Assembly (NCBI RefSeq): GCF_002105285.1
Contig: NZ_MUHR01000028.1
Span: 17,868 to 81,867, forward strand
DNA length: 64,000 bases
DNA from: Planktotalea arctica
Lineage (GTDB): Bacteria > Pseudomonadota > Alphaproteobacteria > Rhodobacterales > Rhodobacteraceae
Direction: 5' to 3'
The notes below the pieces were generated by a model. It was not told where the DNA came from. It made no database searches and worked only from the letters and a program-made list of their open reading frames with translations. Position numbers and translations under genes: made by a program. Within the stretch, counting starts at the first letter, position 1. Every line of letters starts with the position of its first letter. Of the stretch, positions 56,763-64,000 are shown one piece after another.

Positions 56763-57857
56763 ATGACAAATACGATCAATCGAAGAAAATTCATGCGTGG
56801 AACGGCAATCGCCGGTGTTGCAGCGTTGGCGACGCCCGCGATCGCTGAAGGCCACGGCAAGAATATTAAGATGCAAGCGGCTTGGGGCGGCGGCATCTTT
56901 CTGGAAAATGCACAGTCCTTTGCAAACCGCGTCAATGAAATGTCTGGCGGATCGCTGACTATCGAAGTCCTGTCCGTCGATTCCGTCGTCAAAACAAGCC
57001 AGATGCAAGATGCGGTTCACCGCGGCGTTCTGGATGCGGCACACTATGTATCCGCGTACTGGTACGGCAAATCCAAGTCAGCGTCGCTGTTCGGCACAGG
57101 TCCTTGCTTTGGCTGGTCGAGCCAAGAAATGTTGGGCTGGATTCACGCAGGGGGCGGCCAAGAGTTGTTTGATGAGCTGATGGACGAGCTGCGGCTTAAT
57201 GTTGTGTCCTTCTTTAACTCGCCCATGCCCGCACAGCCCCTTGGCTGGTTCTCTAAGGCGATCACAGATGCGTCGCAGATGAATGGCCTGAAGTATCGCA
57301 CCGTTGGTCTTGCCGCGGACGTTATGCTTGAAATGGGTATGTCAGTTGTTCAGTTGCCAGGCGGCGAAATCCAGCCTGCGATGAAGTCTGGCCTGATTGA
57401 TGCGGCCGAGTTCAACAACCCGACGTCTGACCGCGATTTTGGTATGCAGGACGTCTCCAAGGACTACATGCTGGCGTCCTACCACCAAAGCCAAGAGTGC
57501 TTTGAAGTTACGATCAACAAAGACGTCTGGAATGACCTGTCGCCAGACCATCAGGCGATCATCCGCAACGCATCCATGGCCGAAAATTCTGGCTTCTATT
57601 GGGGCAACACGAAACGCTATTCCGATGACCTGATCAAGCTTCAGGAACAGGACGGGGTGAACGTACACCGCACACCGCAGGCTGTTCTCGAAGCGCAGTT
57701 GGTTGCATGGGATAAAGTTGCAGACCGTATCGCAAGCGAAGATCCCTTCTTTGCACGCGTGATGGAATCCCAGAAGACCTACGCCAAAGAAGTGATGGGT
57801 TACCTGAACCTCAATCAGCCTGACTACAAGTTGGCCTACGATCACTACTTCTCCTGA
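56763..57857 (+). CDS. TRAP transporter solute-binding protein, Tat-exported
   Basis: 364 residues. A twin-arginine signal (NRRKFMRGTAIAGVAALATPAIA) is followed by a mature part of the larger TakP-like type (GLKYRTVGLAADVMLEMGMSVVQLPGGEIQPAMKSGLIDAAEFNNPTSDRDFG). This group binds 2-oxo acids, lactate-like acids or related carboxylates, often as a metal complex. GGGAGG precedes the ATG at 56763. First gene of the operon. Confidence 0.88.
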   Translation: MTNTINRRKFMRGTAIAGVAALATPAIAEGHGKNIKMQAAWGGGIFLENAQSFANRVNEMSGGSLTIEVLSVDSVVKTSQMQDAVHRGVLDAAHYVSAYWYGKSKSASLFGTGPCFGWSSQEMLGWIHAGGGQELFDELMDELRLNVVSFFNSPMPAQPLGWFSKAITDASQMNGLKYRTVGLAADVMLEMGMSVVQLPGGEIQPAMKSGLIDAAEFNNPTSDRDFGMQDVSKDYMLASYHQSQECFEVTINKDVWNDLSPDHQAIIRNASMAENSGFYWGNTKRYSDDLIKLQEQDGVNVHRTPQAVLEAQLVAWDKVADRIASEDPFFARVMESQKTYAKEVMGYLNLNQPDYKLAYDHYFS

Positions 57858-57874
57858 ACATGAACTAGTTCAGC

Positions 57875-57907
57875 AATGCCCGGGTGCCACATAGGCACTC
57901 GGGCATT
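57875..57907. terminator. Hairpin between dctP and dctQ
   Basis: AATGCCCGGGTGCC pairs with GGCACTCGGGCATT (13 of 14) around ACATA. Located 18 bp after the dctP stop; likely limits dctQ-M transcripts or protects dctP mRNA. Confidence 0.75.
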
Positions 57908-57973
57908 ACATACTTAAAAGACTGGTGTGGGCCGCAAAACGCGTGCCAAATCTGTAAATGGAGCAGCAGACAT

Positions 57974-58564
57974 ATGAAATTTGTTCATGCAATTGAGGGC
58001 CTTAGCCTTTGGGTTGGTCGCGCCTTCGGCTGGTGCATCCTGATTCTGACACTCTCTGTGTCGTACGAAGTTTTTGTCCGCTACGTCCTGAATTCGCCGA
58101 CAGTTTGGGCCTTCGATATGATGATCCAGATGTATGGCGCGTTGTTCTTGATGTGCGGTGCCTATGCACTGGCCCAAGACACCCATGTCCGCGCTGACGT
58201 GATCTACCGGTTATTTCCCGTCAAAGTCCAAGCCAGTCTGGATTTTGTACTTTATTTTCTGTTCTTCTTCCCGGGCGTTCTCGCTCTTGCATGGTACGGT
58301 TGGGAAATCGCATCTGACAGCTGGCGCTATAAAGAAGTAAGCTTTAACAGCCCCGCAAGTATCCAAATCTATTTCTTCAAAACGTTGATCCCGCTTTCCG
58401 GATTTCTTTTGGCCATCCAAGGAGTGGCTGAATTGGTCCGCTGCGTCTTTGCGATGCGTACAGGTGTGTGGCCCGAACGGTTAGTCGACGTGAAAGAAAC
58501 CGAAGACTTGTTGACCGCTGCTGATCTCGATGCAATCCGCGCCGTTACCCCGACTCAGAAATGA
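57974..58564 (+). CDS. TRAP transporter small membrane subunit (DctQ)
   Basis: 196 residues, four membrane helices, with the pattern YVLNSPTVWAFDMMIQMYGALFLMCGAYALAQDTHVRADVIYRLFP typical of larger DctQ proteins paired with TakP-type binding proteins. I chose the ATG at 57974 with ATGGAG upstream. Confidence 0.86.
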   Translation: MKFVHAIEGLSLWVGRAFGWCILILTLSVSYEVFVRYVLNSPTVWAFDMMIQMYGALFLMCGAYALAQDTHVRADVIYRLFPVKVQASLDFVLYFLFFFPGVLALAWYGWEIASDSWRYKEVSFNSPASIQIYFFKTLIPLSGFLLAIQGVAELVRCVFAMRTGVWPERLVDVKETEDLLTAADLDAIRAVTPTQK

Positions 58565-58596
58565 ACCGCCCTGCGCACTTCTAGAAAGATAACGAG

Positions 58597-59964
58597 ATGA
58601 CAAACCCCGAAGTTGCCCTGATAATGCTTGCGCTGTTTATTGTGCTGGTTCTACTTGGGTTCCCGATTGCTTTCACACTCCTCGCGATGGGGGTGGCATT
58701 CGGATATTACGCCTACAGCAAAGGTGGCCCGATCGAGAGCTTCAGCGATATTTTTGACAACAATATTTTCTACCTGCTGAACCAGAATACATACTCGGTC
58801 ATGGAAAACCCGATCCTTGTGGCGATCCCACTGTTCTTGTTCATGGGATATGTGGTCGAACGCGCCAATATCATCGATAAGCTGTTCTTCTCTCTCTACA
58901 TGGCCGCGCGCAACCTGCCGGGTAGCCTTGCCATCGCAGCCTTGGTGACCTGTGCCGTATTTTCAACGGCATCGGGTATTGTCGGCGCAGTTGTGACGCT
59001 CATGGGCTTGCTAGCCTTTCCTGCGATGGCCAACGCCAACTATGACAAGAGCTTTGCAGCGGGTGTTATTTGTGCGGGCGGGACATTGGGCATCTTGATC
59101 CCACCGTCGATCATGCTGATTGTATATGCGGCGATTGCCGATCTGTCGCCTTTGCGTTTGTATGCCGCCGCCGTGTTCCCAGGCTTGTTGTTGGCAGGCC
59201 TTTATATCGTCTATGTAATATTGCGGGTCTGGTATAACCCAGCGTTAGCGCCAAAACCCACAATGGAAAACCCACCGCCGCCACGTGAAATTTACCTTGA
59301 TTTGCTGAAAAGCTTTGTGCCGTTAACGGTGCTGATAGCACTGGTTCTTGGCTCGATCCTTGGCGGTCTGGCAACACCCGCAGAGGCGGCCGCGATGGGT
59401 GCGCTTGGTGGTATGGTGCTGGCTGTCCTTTATCGTTCGATGTCGTGGACCAAACTCAAAGAAAGCGTGTTCCTGACAGCAAAAGCCACTGCAATGGTCT
59501 GCTGGCTTTTCGTCGGTTCGTGGACCTTTGCATCGGTGTTCTCTTATCTTGGTGGGCACGATATTATTTCGGATTTCGTCGGCGGCTTGGATATGGAACC
59601 TTGGCAGTTCCTAGTCCTTGCGCAGATCATAATCTTCTTGCTTGGCTGGCCTCTCGAATGGTCCGAGATTCTGATCATCTTTGTCCCTATTTTTCTGCCT
59701 CTTCTCGAAGTGTTCGGCGTGAACCCGTATTTCTTTGCGATGCTGATCGCGCTGAATTTGCAGACGTCGTTCTTGACCCCCCCCATGGCCATGTCGGCCT
59801 ATTATTTAAAAGGGGTGCTCAAAGATCAGATCGAGTTGATGGACATCTTCCGTGGCATCATGCCGTATTTAGGTATCGTGATCCTGACGATGATCTTGAT
59901 GTATACCTTCCCCGGCATTGCTCTTTGGTTCCCTGACTATCTGTTCGGTCCATACATCCCATGA
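58597..59964 (+). CDS. TRAP transporter large membrane subunit (DctM)
   Basis: 455 residues, about 12 helices. It has VAIPLFLFMGYVVERANIIDKLFFSLYMAARNLPGSLAIAALVTCAVFSTASGIVGAVVTLMG, LGILIPPSIMLIVYA and a late TSFLTPPMAMSAYYLKG. Slightly longer than the first TRAP system, in line with the TakP type. It overlaps the amidase by 4 bp. Confidence 0.92.
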   Translation: MTNPEVALIMLALFIVLVLLGFPIAFTLLAMGVAFGYYAYSKGGPIESFSDIFDNNIFYLLNQNTYSVMENPILVAIPLFLFMGYVVERANIIDKLFFSLYMAARNLPGSLAIAALVTCAVFSTASGIVGAVVTLMGLLAFPAMANANYDKSFAAGVICAGGTLGILIPPSIMLIVYAAIADLSPLRLYAAAVFPGLLLAGLYIVYVILRVWYNPALAPKPTMENPPPPREIYLDLLKSFVPLTVLIALVLGSILGGLATPAEAAAMGALGGMVLAVLYRSMSWTKLKESVFLTAKATAMVCWLFVGSWTFASVFSYLGGHDIISDFVGGLDMEPWQFLVLAQIIIFLLGWPLEWSEILIIFVPIFLPLLEVFGVNPYFFAMLIALNLQTSFLTPPMAMSAYYLKGVLKDQIELMDIFRGIMPYLGIVILTMILMYTFPGIALWFPDYLFGPYIP

Positions 59965-61301
59965 TTAAGGACAGCTATAAACTGACCGCATCCGAGGCGT
60001 TGAAGGCCATCGCCTCGGGTCGACTTAGCTCGCTCGAACTTGTTAAATCCTGCCTTGATCAAATCAAGTCGACGGATGATGGGATCAAGGCTTGGGCGTT
60101 TCTGGATGGTGAAGTCGCCTTAGCGCAGGCAGAAGAATGTGACCGCATACGCAAGGCTGGCCGCGCGACAGGTGCGCTGCACGGCATTCCTGTCGGGGTC
60201 AAAGACATCATTGATACGGGCAAAATGCCGACAGAGTGCGGCACGTCGATTTTCGCAGGCCGCCAGACGGATCACGTCGCTCGGCTGGTTGAACGCCTGC
60301 GCGAGGCAGGTGCGATAATCATGGGCAAGACCGTCACTACGGAACTAGCCTTTGTTCATGCCAATGAAACCCGCAATCCGCACAATCTAGATTACAGCCC
60401 TGGAGGGTCCTCCAGCGGATCAGCCGCCGCTGTAGCAGCCCTTCACGTGCCGCTGGCTGTGGGGACACAAACAAACGGGTCCGTCATAAGGCCCGCATCG
60501 TTTTGCGGTGCCTTCGGCTTCAAGCCAACGCGTGGTATAATTTCGCGCAGCGGCGTTCTTCAAACATCCGTCTCGCTTGATCAGGTCGGATGTTTTGGGC
60601 GCAGCATCGCGGATGTTGCGCTGTTAACAGATGTATTGAGTTGCTATGATCAACACGACCCCACCAGCCTACCCCGCCCACGTCCCGATATGTTGTCTGG
60701 TGCACAAGCCGATGTGCCGGTGACACCCGACCTTGCATGGTTTGATCTGCCATTCAACGAACGGCTGTCCGTGGACGCGCGCGATGGCATCGAGGCTGTT
60801 CTGGACATCCTCGGACCGCAAGTGACGCGCATGAAACCGGCAGATACTATGGCCGACCTTGTAGCGGTCCAGGCATGCATTCATGAATATGAAATCGCAG
60901 AGCATCAGGCCAAAATATTCGACCAACACTGGGACCAGATCAGCGACACGCTAAAGCCAATAATCACCCGCGCACGCAAGATCACCAAAACCGAGTATGA
61001 AGACGCGTTGGCCGTCAAAACGTCCGCCGAAGCATTCTTTGCAAATTTCTTCGTCGATTATGATGCCATAATTGCCCCCGCCGCTGCAGGCGAAGCGCCA
61101 AAGTTTGGCGATGGCACGGGAGATCCGGTTTTCTGCACCTTGTGGACCCTGGCGGGTCTGCCCTGCGTTACACTACCTATTCTGGTGGGCGAAAACGGGT
61201 TACCTATTGGAGTGCAATTGATCGGCCCTGCCGAAAAAGACGACCGCCTTTTGCGCACAGCGCGATGGCTTCAAAAACATCTTGCAGAAATAGAAGACTA
61301 A
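59961..61301 (+). CDS. Amidase-signature enzyme
   Basis: 446 residues. The Ser-Ser-Lys triad region is visible: VKDIIDTGKMPTECGT (Lys, about residue 80) and the Gly/Ser-rich LDYSPGGSSSGSAAAVAALHVPLAVGTQTNGSVIRPASFCGAFGFKPTRG (about 140-190). Known members hydrolyse amides, acylureas or related bonds. Being directly linked to a transporter, it probably acts on an imported amide. Confidence 0.9.
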   Translation: MIKDSYKLTASEALKAIASGRLSSLELVKSCLDQIKSTDDGIKAWAFLDGEVALAQAEECDRIRKAGRATGALHGIPVGVKDIIDTGKMPTECGTSIFAGRQTDHVARLVERLREAGAIIMGKTVTTELAFVHANETRNPHNLDYSPGGSSSGSAAAVAALHVPLAVGTQTNGSVIRPASFCGAFGFKPTRGIISRSGVLQTSVSLDQVGCFGRSIADVALLTDVLSCYDQHDPTSLPRPRPDMLSGAQADVPVTPDLAWFDLPFNERLSVDARDGIEAVLDILGPQVTRMKPADTMADLVAVQACIHEYEIAEHQAKIFDQHWDQISDTLKPIITRARKITKTEYEDALAVKTSAEAFFANFFVDYDAIIAPAAAGEAPKFGDGTGDPVFCTLWTLAGLPCVTLPILVGENGLPIGVQLIGPAEKDDRLLRTARWLQKHLAEIED

Positions 61302-61314
61302 AAAGGAACCTAAA

Positions 61315-61509
61315 ATGTCATACACGGTCAAACTGTTTGTCGGGCTACTTGGTACAGCATTCCTGTGCATTTTTATTGGTGGCTTGTCTCAAAGCATCTC
61401 ATCCGGTTTTGCAGGGTTCACAGGAGGCTTGCCGTTCATGATTATTGCGATCGTGGTGTGTGGCATGGCGGTCTTTGATTTTTGGGACGAATGCGTTCGC
61501 AAAAAATGA
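61315..61509 (+). CDS. Small two-helix membrane protein
   Basis: 64 residues with two membrane helices (VKLFVGLLGTAFLCIFIGGLSQSI and LPFMIIAIVVCGMAVFDFW) and a short charged end. AAAGGAA precedes the ATG. It overlaps the next gene by 4 bp, so it is a real operon member. No known family; it may support the transporter. Confidence 0.7.
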   Translation: MSYTVKLFVGLLGTAFLCIFIGGLSQSISSGFAGFTGGLPFMIIAIVVCGMAVFDFWDECVRKK

Positions 61510-62465
61510 CCAAGAAGCGTCTTTGGATCACCCGCCGTCTTTCTGATGCAACGCTTGACCGCGCAAAGCGCGATTATGACGTGGTCATTAATTATGACGA
61601 CACTCCTGGAACAGCTGCGGATCTGATTGCGGCAAGTGCCGATTTCGACGCTATTATTCCATGTCACTCCGAACTCTTCAGCCCTGAAGTCGTGGCGCAA
61701 TTTTCTGACCGCCTCCAGATTGTTGCTAACCATTCCGTTGGTGTGGACCACTGTGATTTGCCTGCCCTGGAGGGGAGGAAGATTGTGGTAACGAACACCC
61801 CTGACGTCCTGTCAGATGCAACGGCCGAGCTGGCGATGCTGTTGATGTTAGGAGCCGCTCGTCATGCGGTCGCAGGAGATCGGATAGTGCGCACTGGCAG
61901 CTGGGACAGCTGGTCGCCTGCATTCATGGTCGGCAAGCAGGTCACAGGCGCACGACTGGGAATCGTTGGAATGGGCCGCGTCGGACGCGCCTTCGCCGCA
62001 AAGGCGCGCGGATTTGATATGGAAATCCACTATTTCAACCGCTCTGAACTTCCCCCACATCAGGCCCAGAGCGCTATTTATCATGACAGCGTCGAAAGTC
62101 TTTTAGAAGTTGCCGACTTCCTGTCGCTCCATTGCCCCGCCACGCCCGAGACGCTTGATCTAATGAATGTGGATCGCTTCGCAAGGCTTCCAACAGGTGC
62201 TGTCATTGTGAATACTGCCCGTGGGGCACTGGTCGATGAAGATGCTTTGATGGCGGCGCTGGACAGCGGCCAAGTGGCCGCCGCGGGTCTCGATTGCTTT
62301 AAGATCGAACCGGGCGGCAATCCAGCACTCGCGAAATACGACAACATCTTCATGTTGCCTCACATCGGCAGTGCCACGCGCACGACGCGCGACGCCATGG
62401 GCTTTCGTGCTCTCGACAATCTGGATGAGTTCTTCGCTGGGAAGATACCTAAGGACACCCTTTAG
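61506..62465 (+). CDS. D-2-hydroxyacid dehydrogenase
   Basis: 319 residues of the phosphoglycerate-dehydrogenase-like D-2-hydroxyacid family. The NAD loop is RLGIVGMGRVGRAFAAKARG (about 150-169), the catalytic Arg is in VNTARGALVDEDAL, the Glu is in LDCFKIEP and the His in LPHIGSAT. It interconverts a 2-oxoacid and a D-2-hydroxyacid such as glyoxylate/glycerate or hydroxypyruvate; substrate unknown. Confidence 0.88.
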   Translation: MTKKRLWITRRLSDATLDRAKRDYDVVINYDDTPGTAADLIAASADFDAIIPCHSELFSPEVVAQFSDRLQIVANHSVGVDHCDLPALEGRKIVVTNTPDVLSDATAELAMLLMLGAARHAVAGDRIVRTGSWDSWSPAFMVGKQVTGARLGIVGMGRVGRAFAAKARGFDMEIHYFNRSELPPHQAQSAIYHDSVESLLEVADFLSLHCPATPETLDLMNVDRFARLPTGAVIVNTARGALVDEDALMAALDSGQVAAAGLDCFKIEPGGNPALAKYDNIFMLPHIGSATRTTRDAMGFRALDNLDEFFAGKIPKDTL

Positions 62466-62467
62466 AA

Positions 62468-63352
62468 ATGATGGATAAATCAATGACAAAACTCGCGTTT
62501 CTGGGCCTTGGGGTCATGGGCTACCCAATGGCAGGCCACCTTGCAAAGGCTGGCCATGCAGTGACAGTTTTCAACCGGACCACCACCAAGGCCGAGGCTT
62601 GGGTGAAGGATAACGGCGGTGTATTTGGTAAAACCCCTGCCGAGGCAGCACAAGGTGCTGAAATAGTTCTGGCCTGCGTGGGCAACGACGATGATCTGCG
62701 TAGTGTTTGCCTTGGACCAGATGGTGCGTTTGCAACTATGTCTGAAGGTAGTACTTTCGTCGATCATACAACCGTATCCGCCGCCGTGACAGCCGAGCTT
62801 TTCGCTGTTGCCAAAGAAAAGGGCATCGCCTTTGTTGATGCTCCTGTTTCAGGCGGTCAAGCAGGGGCGGAAAACGCCCAATTATCTATCATGTGTGGTG
62901 GTGATCAGGCCGATTACGATTGGGCAGAACCTGTGATGAATGTCTATGCAAAGCTTTGCCGACGCATTGGCTGCAGTGGCGCGGGGCAAATGACTAAAAT
63001 GTGCAACCAGATCGCGATTGCAGGTCTTGTACAAGGCCTGTCTGAGGCGTTGCATTTTGCCTCCAAGGCTGGATTAGACAGCGAGGCTGTGGTCGAGGTC
63101 ATTAGTCAAGGTGCCGCTGGATCATGGCAAATGCAAAACCGTTACAAGACAATGCTGGATGATCATTTCGATCATGGTTTCGCAGTTGATTGGATGCGCA
63201 AAGATCTTGGGATCTGCCTTGAAACAGCCAACGAGAATGGTGCGTCCTTGCCCATAACAGCGCTTATCGATCAATTTTATAAAGACGTCCAGAAAATGGG
63301 TGGTGGCCGCTGGGACACCTCTTCTTTGTTCAAACGACTTCAAGAAGACTGA
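62468..63352 (+). CDS. 3-Hydroxyisobutyrate-dehydrogenase-like oxidoreductase
   Basis: 294 residues: NAD loop LAFLGLGVMGYPMAGHLAKAG, substrate motif FVDAPVSGGQAGAENAQLSIMCGG and catalytic lysine helix TKMCNQIAIAGLVQGLSEAL. It oxidises a beta-hydroxyacid; tartronate semialdehyde, hydroxyisobutyrate and related substrates are possible. The start may be the ATG at 62468 or at 62483. Last gene of the operon. Confidence 0.88.
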   Translation: MMDKSMTKLAFLGLGVMGYPMAGHLAKAGHAVTVFNRTTTKAEAWVKDNGGVFGKTPAEAAQGAEIVLACVGNDDDLRSVCLGPDGAFATMSEGSTFVDHTTVSAAVTAELFAVAKEKGIAFVDAPVSGGQAGAENAQLSIMCGGDQADYDWAEPVMNVYAKLCRRIGCSGAGQMTKMCNQIAIAGLVQGLSEALHFASKAGLDSEAVVEVISQGAAGSWQMQNRYKTMLDDHFDHGFAVDWMRKDLGICLETANENGASLPITALIDQFYKDVQKMGGGRWDTSSLFKRLQED

Positions 63353-63476
63353 CCCCAATATGAGCGGCGTTACACAGGTGGTATGGCTTTGTTGATGGCG
63401 TGGATGCCCTCACCAACTGGCATCGTAATGTGCCATTGTGATGTTGCAGAAAGCATCATTCAAAGGGAGAGCATCC

Positions 63477-64000
63477 ATGTCAGAAATCACCATAATCGGC
63501 ATAGACCTTGCAAAGCGCGTGTTTCAACTTCACGGGACTTGCGCAAACGGAGCAGTTATTTTTCGCAAGAAACTGACGCGTGTTCAGCTTCTCGCATTTA
63601 TGAGCGAACAGCCCACATGCACTGTTGCGATGGAGGCCTGTGCGACAGCTCACTGCTGGGGCCGCGAGATCGAGAAGCTGGGGCACACGGTGCGACTGAT
63701 TGCACCAAACTATGTGAAGCCATTTGTAAAAAGGCAAAAGAACGATGTTGCTGACGCTGAAGCTATCGTCGCGACCAACAATGCGGTTTGTAGAGCTAAA
63801 GTCTGAAGCCCAGCAGGCGCGTGCCATGCTGTTTCGTATGCGACAGATGTTCATTGGTCAGCGCACTCAGACGATCAACGCACTGCGTGGCCATCTTGCG
63901 GAGCACGGCGTTGTTGCACCAAAGGGAGCCATCCACGTCAAACGCCTGGTCGACGCCGTGTCGGATGAGGCCGTTCATTTGCCAGAGGGCGTCCGAGAAC
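63477..64000 (+). pseudogene. IS110-family transposase, frameshifted and cut by the window end
   Basis: The DEDD nuclease start is clear: EITIIGIDLAKRVFQLHGTCANGAVIFRKKLTRVQLLAFMSEQP, then TVAMEACATAHCWGREIEKLGHTVRLIAPNYVKPFVKRQKNDVADAEAIV. After that the frame ends at a TGA (63804-63806), while the C-terminal side resumes in another frame: MRFVELKSEAQQARAMLFRMRQMFIGQRTQTINALRGHLAEHG to the window end. About eight bases seem to be missing near 63770. Likely inactive. Confidence 0.85.

Noticed and set aside
56624..56848. Rightward 74-residue frame before the second dctP
   Set aside because: It overlaps the signal peptide of dctP out of frame and shows no family likeness or good ribosome site.

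Overview
The window looks like chromosomal or large-plasmid DNA from a marine alphaproteobacterium of the Rhodobacteraceae (Roseobacter group). This is inferred from the protein families present: a non-pyrrolysine MttB-type methyltransferase, CoxG, several TRAP transporters, an N-type ATPase operon linked to arginine deiminase, PHB synthase and phasin. Base composition is moderately high in GC. There are many decayed genes and transposon remnants, so the genome seems to be under active IS turnover. No rRNA, tRNA or CRISPR array was seen.

Layout. (1) 1-4.3 kb: LysR regulator, aspartate dehydrogenase, an MttB-type methyltransferase gene broken by a 7-bp tandem duplication, and a CoxG-like protein. 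(2) 4.3-10.6 kb: a leftward sulfur operon (two YeeE/YedE membrane proteins, a persulfide-dioxygenase-like metallohydrolase, a sulfide:quinone-oxidoreductase-like protein with an N-terminal phosphatase-like domain, and a SulP permease), with an ArsR fragment and a Crp/Fnr regulator upstream. (3) 10.7-13.7 kb: glycerate 2-kinase and an MmgE/PrpD protein. (4) 14.2-22.4 kb: a complete four-carbon sugar-acid catabolic operon (otnI, otnC, otnK, ltnD, TRAP dctM-dctQ-dctP, denD and a GntR regulator). A roughly 100-bp imperfect inverted repeat lies on each side, and a MobC-like gene lies just beyond the right copy.

(5) 23.7-53.8 kb: a 30-kb energy and stress island. It holds the arginine deiminase pathway (arcA, arcB, arcC and a YfcC-type exchanger), acetate kinase and a MaoC-phosphotransacetylase fusion, a FabI-like reductase, PHB synthase (interrupted by an in-frame TAA), a full N-type ATPase operon (atpD-C-Q-R-B-E-F-A-G), a CbpA/CbpM chaperone pair, a 1-Cys peroxiredoxin, a phasin, universal stress proteins, membrane-associated and phospholipase-D-like proteins, and several small unknown genes. 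Ten intergenic 14-bp dyads of the form YTNAY-N4-RTYAR (FNR/CRP type) lie mostly 61-96 bp upstream of its operons. The island therefore reads as one regulon that makes ATP from arginine and acetyl-phosphate and stores or uses PHB when oxygen is low.

(6) 53.8-56.4 kb: a universal stress gene cut by a defective Tn3-family element (38-bp terminal repeats, decayed tnpA, resolvase piece), followed by a decayed IS1380 transposase. (7) 56.7-63.4 kb: a second TRAP transporter operon with an amidase, a 64-residue membrane protein, a D-2-hydroxyacid dehydrogenase and a 3-hydroxyisobutyrate-dehydrogenase-like enzyme. (8) 63.5 kb to the end: a frameshifted IS110-family transposase that runs off the window.
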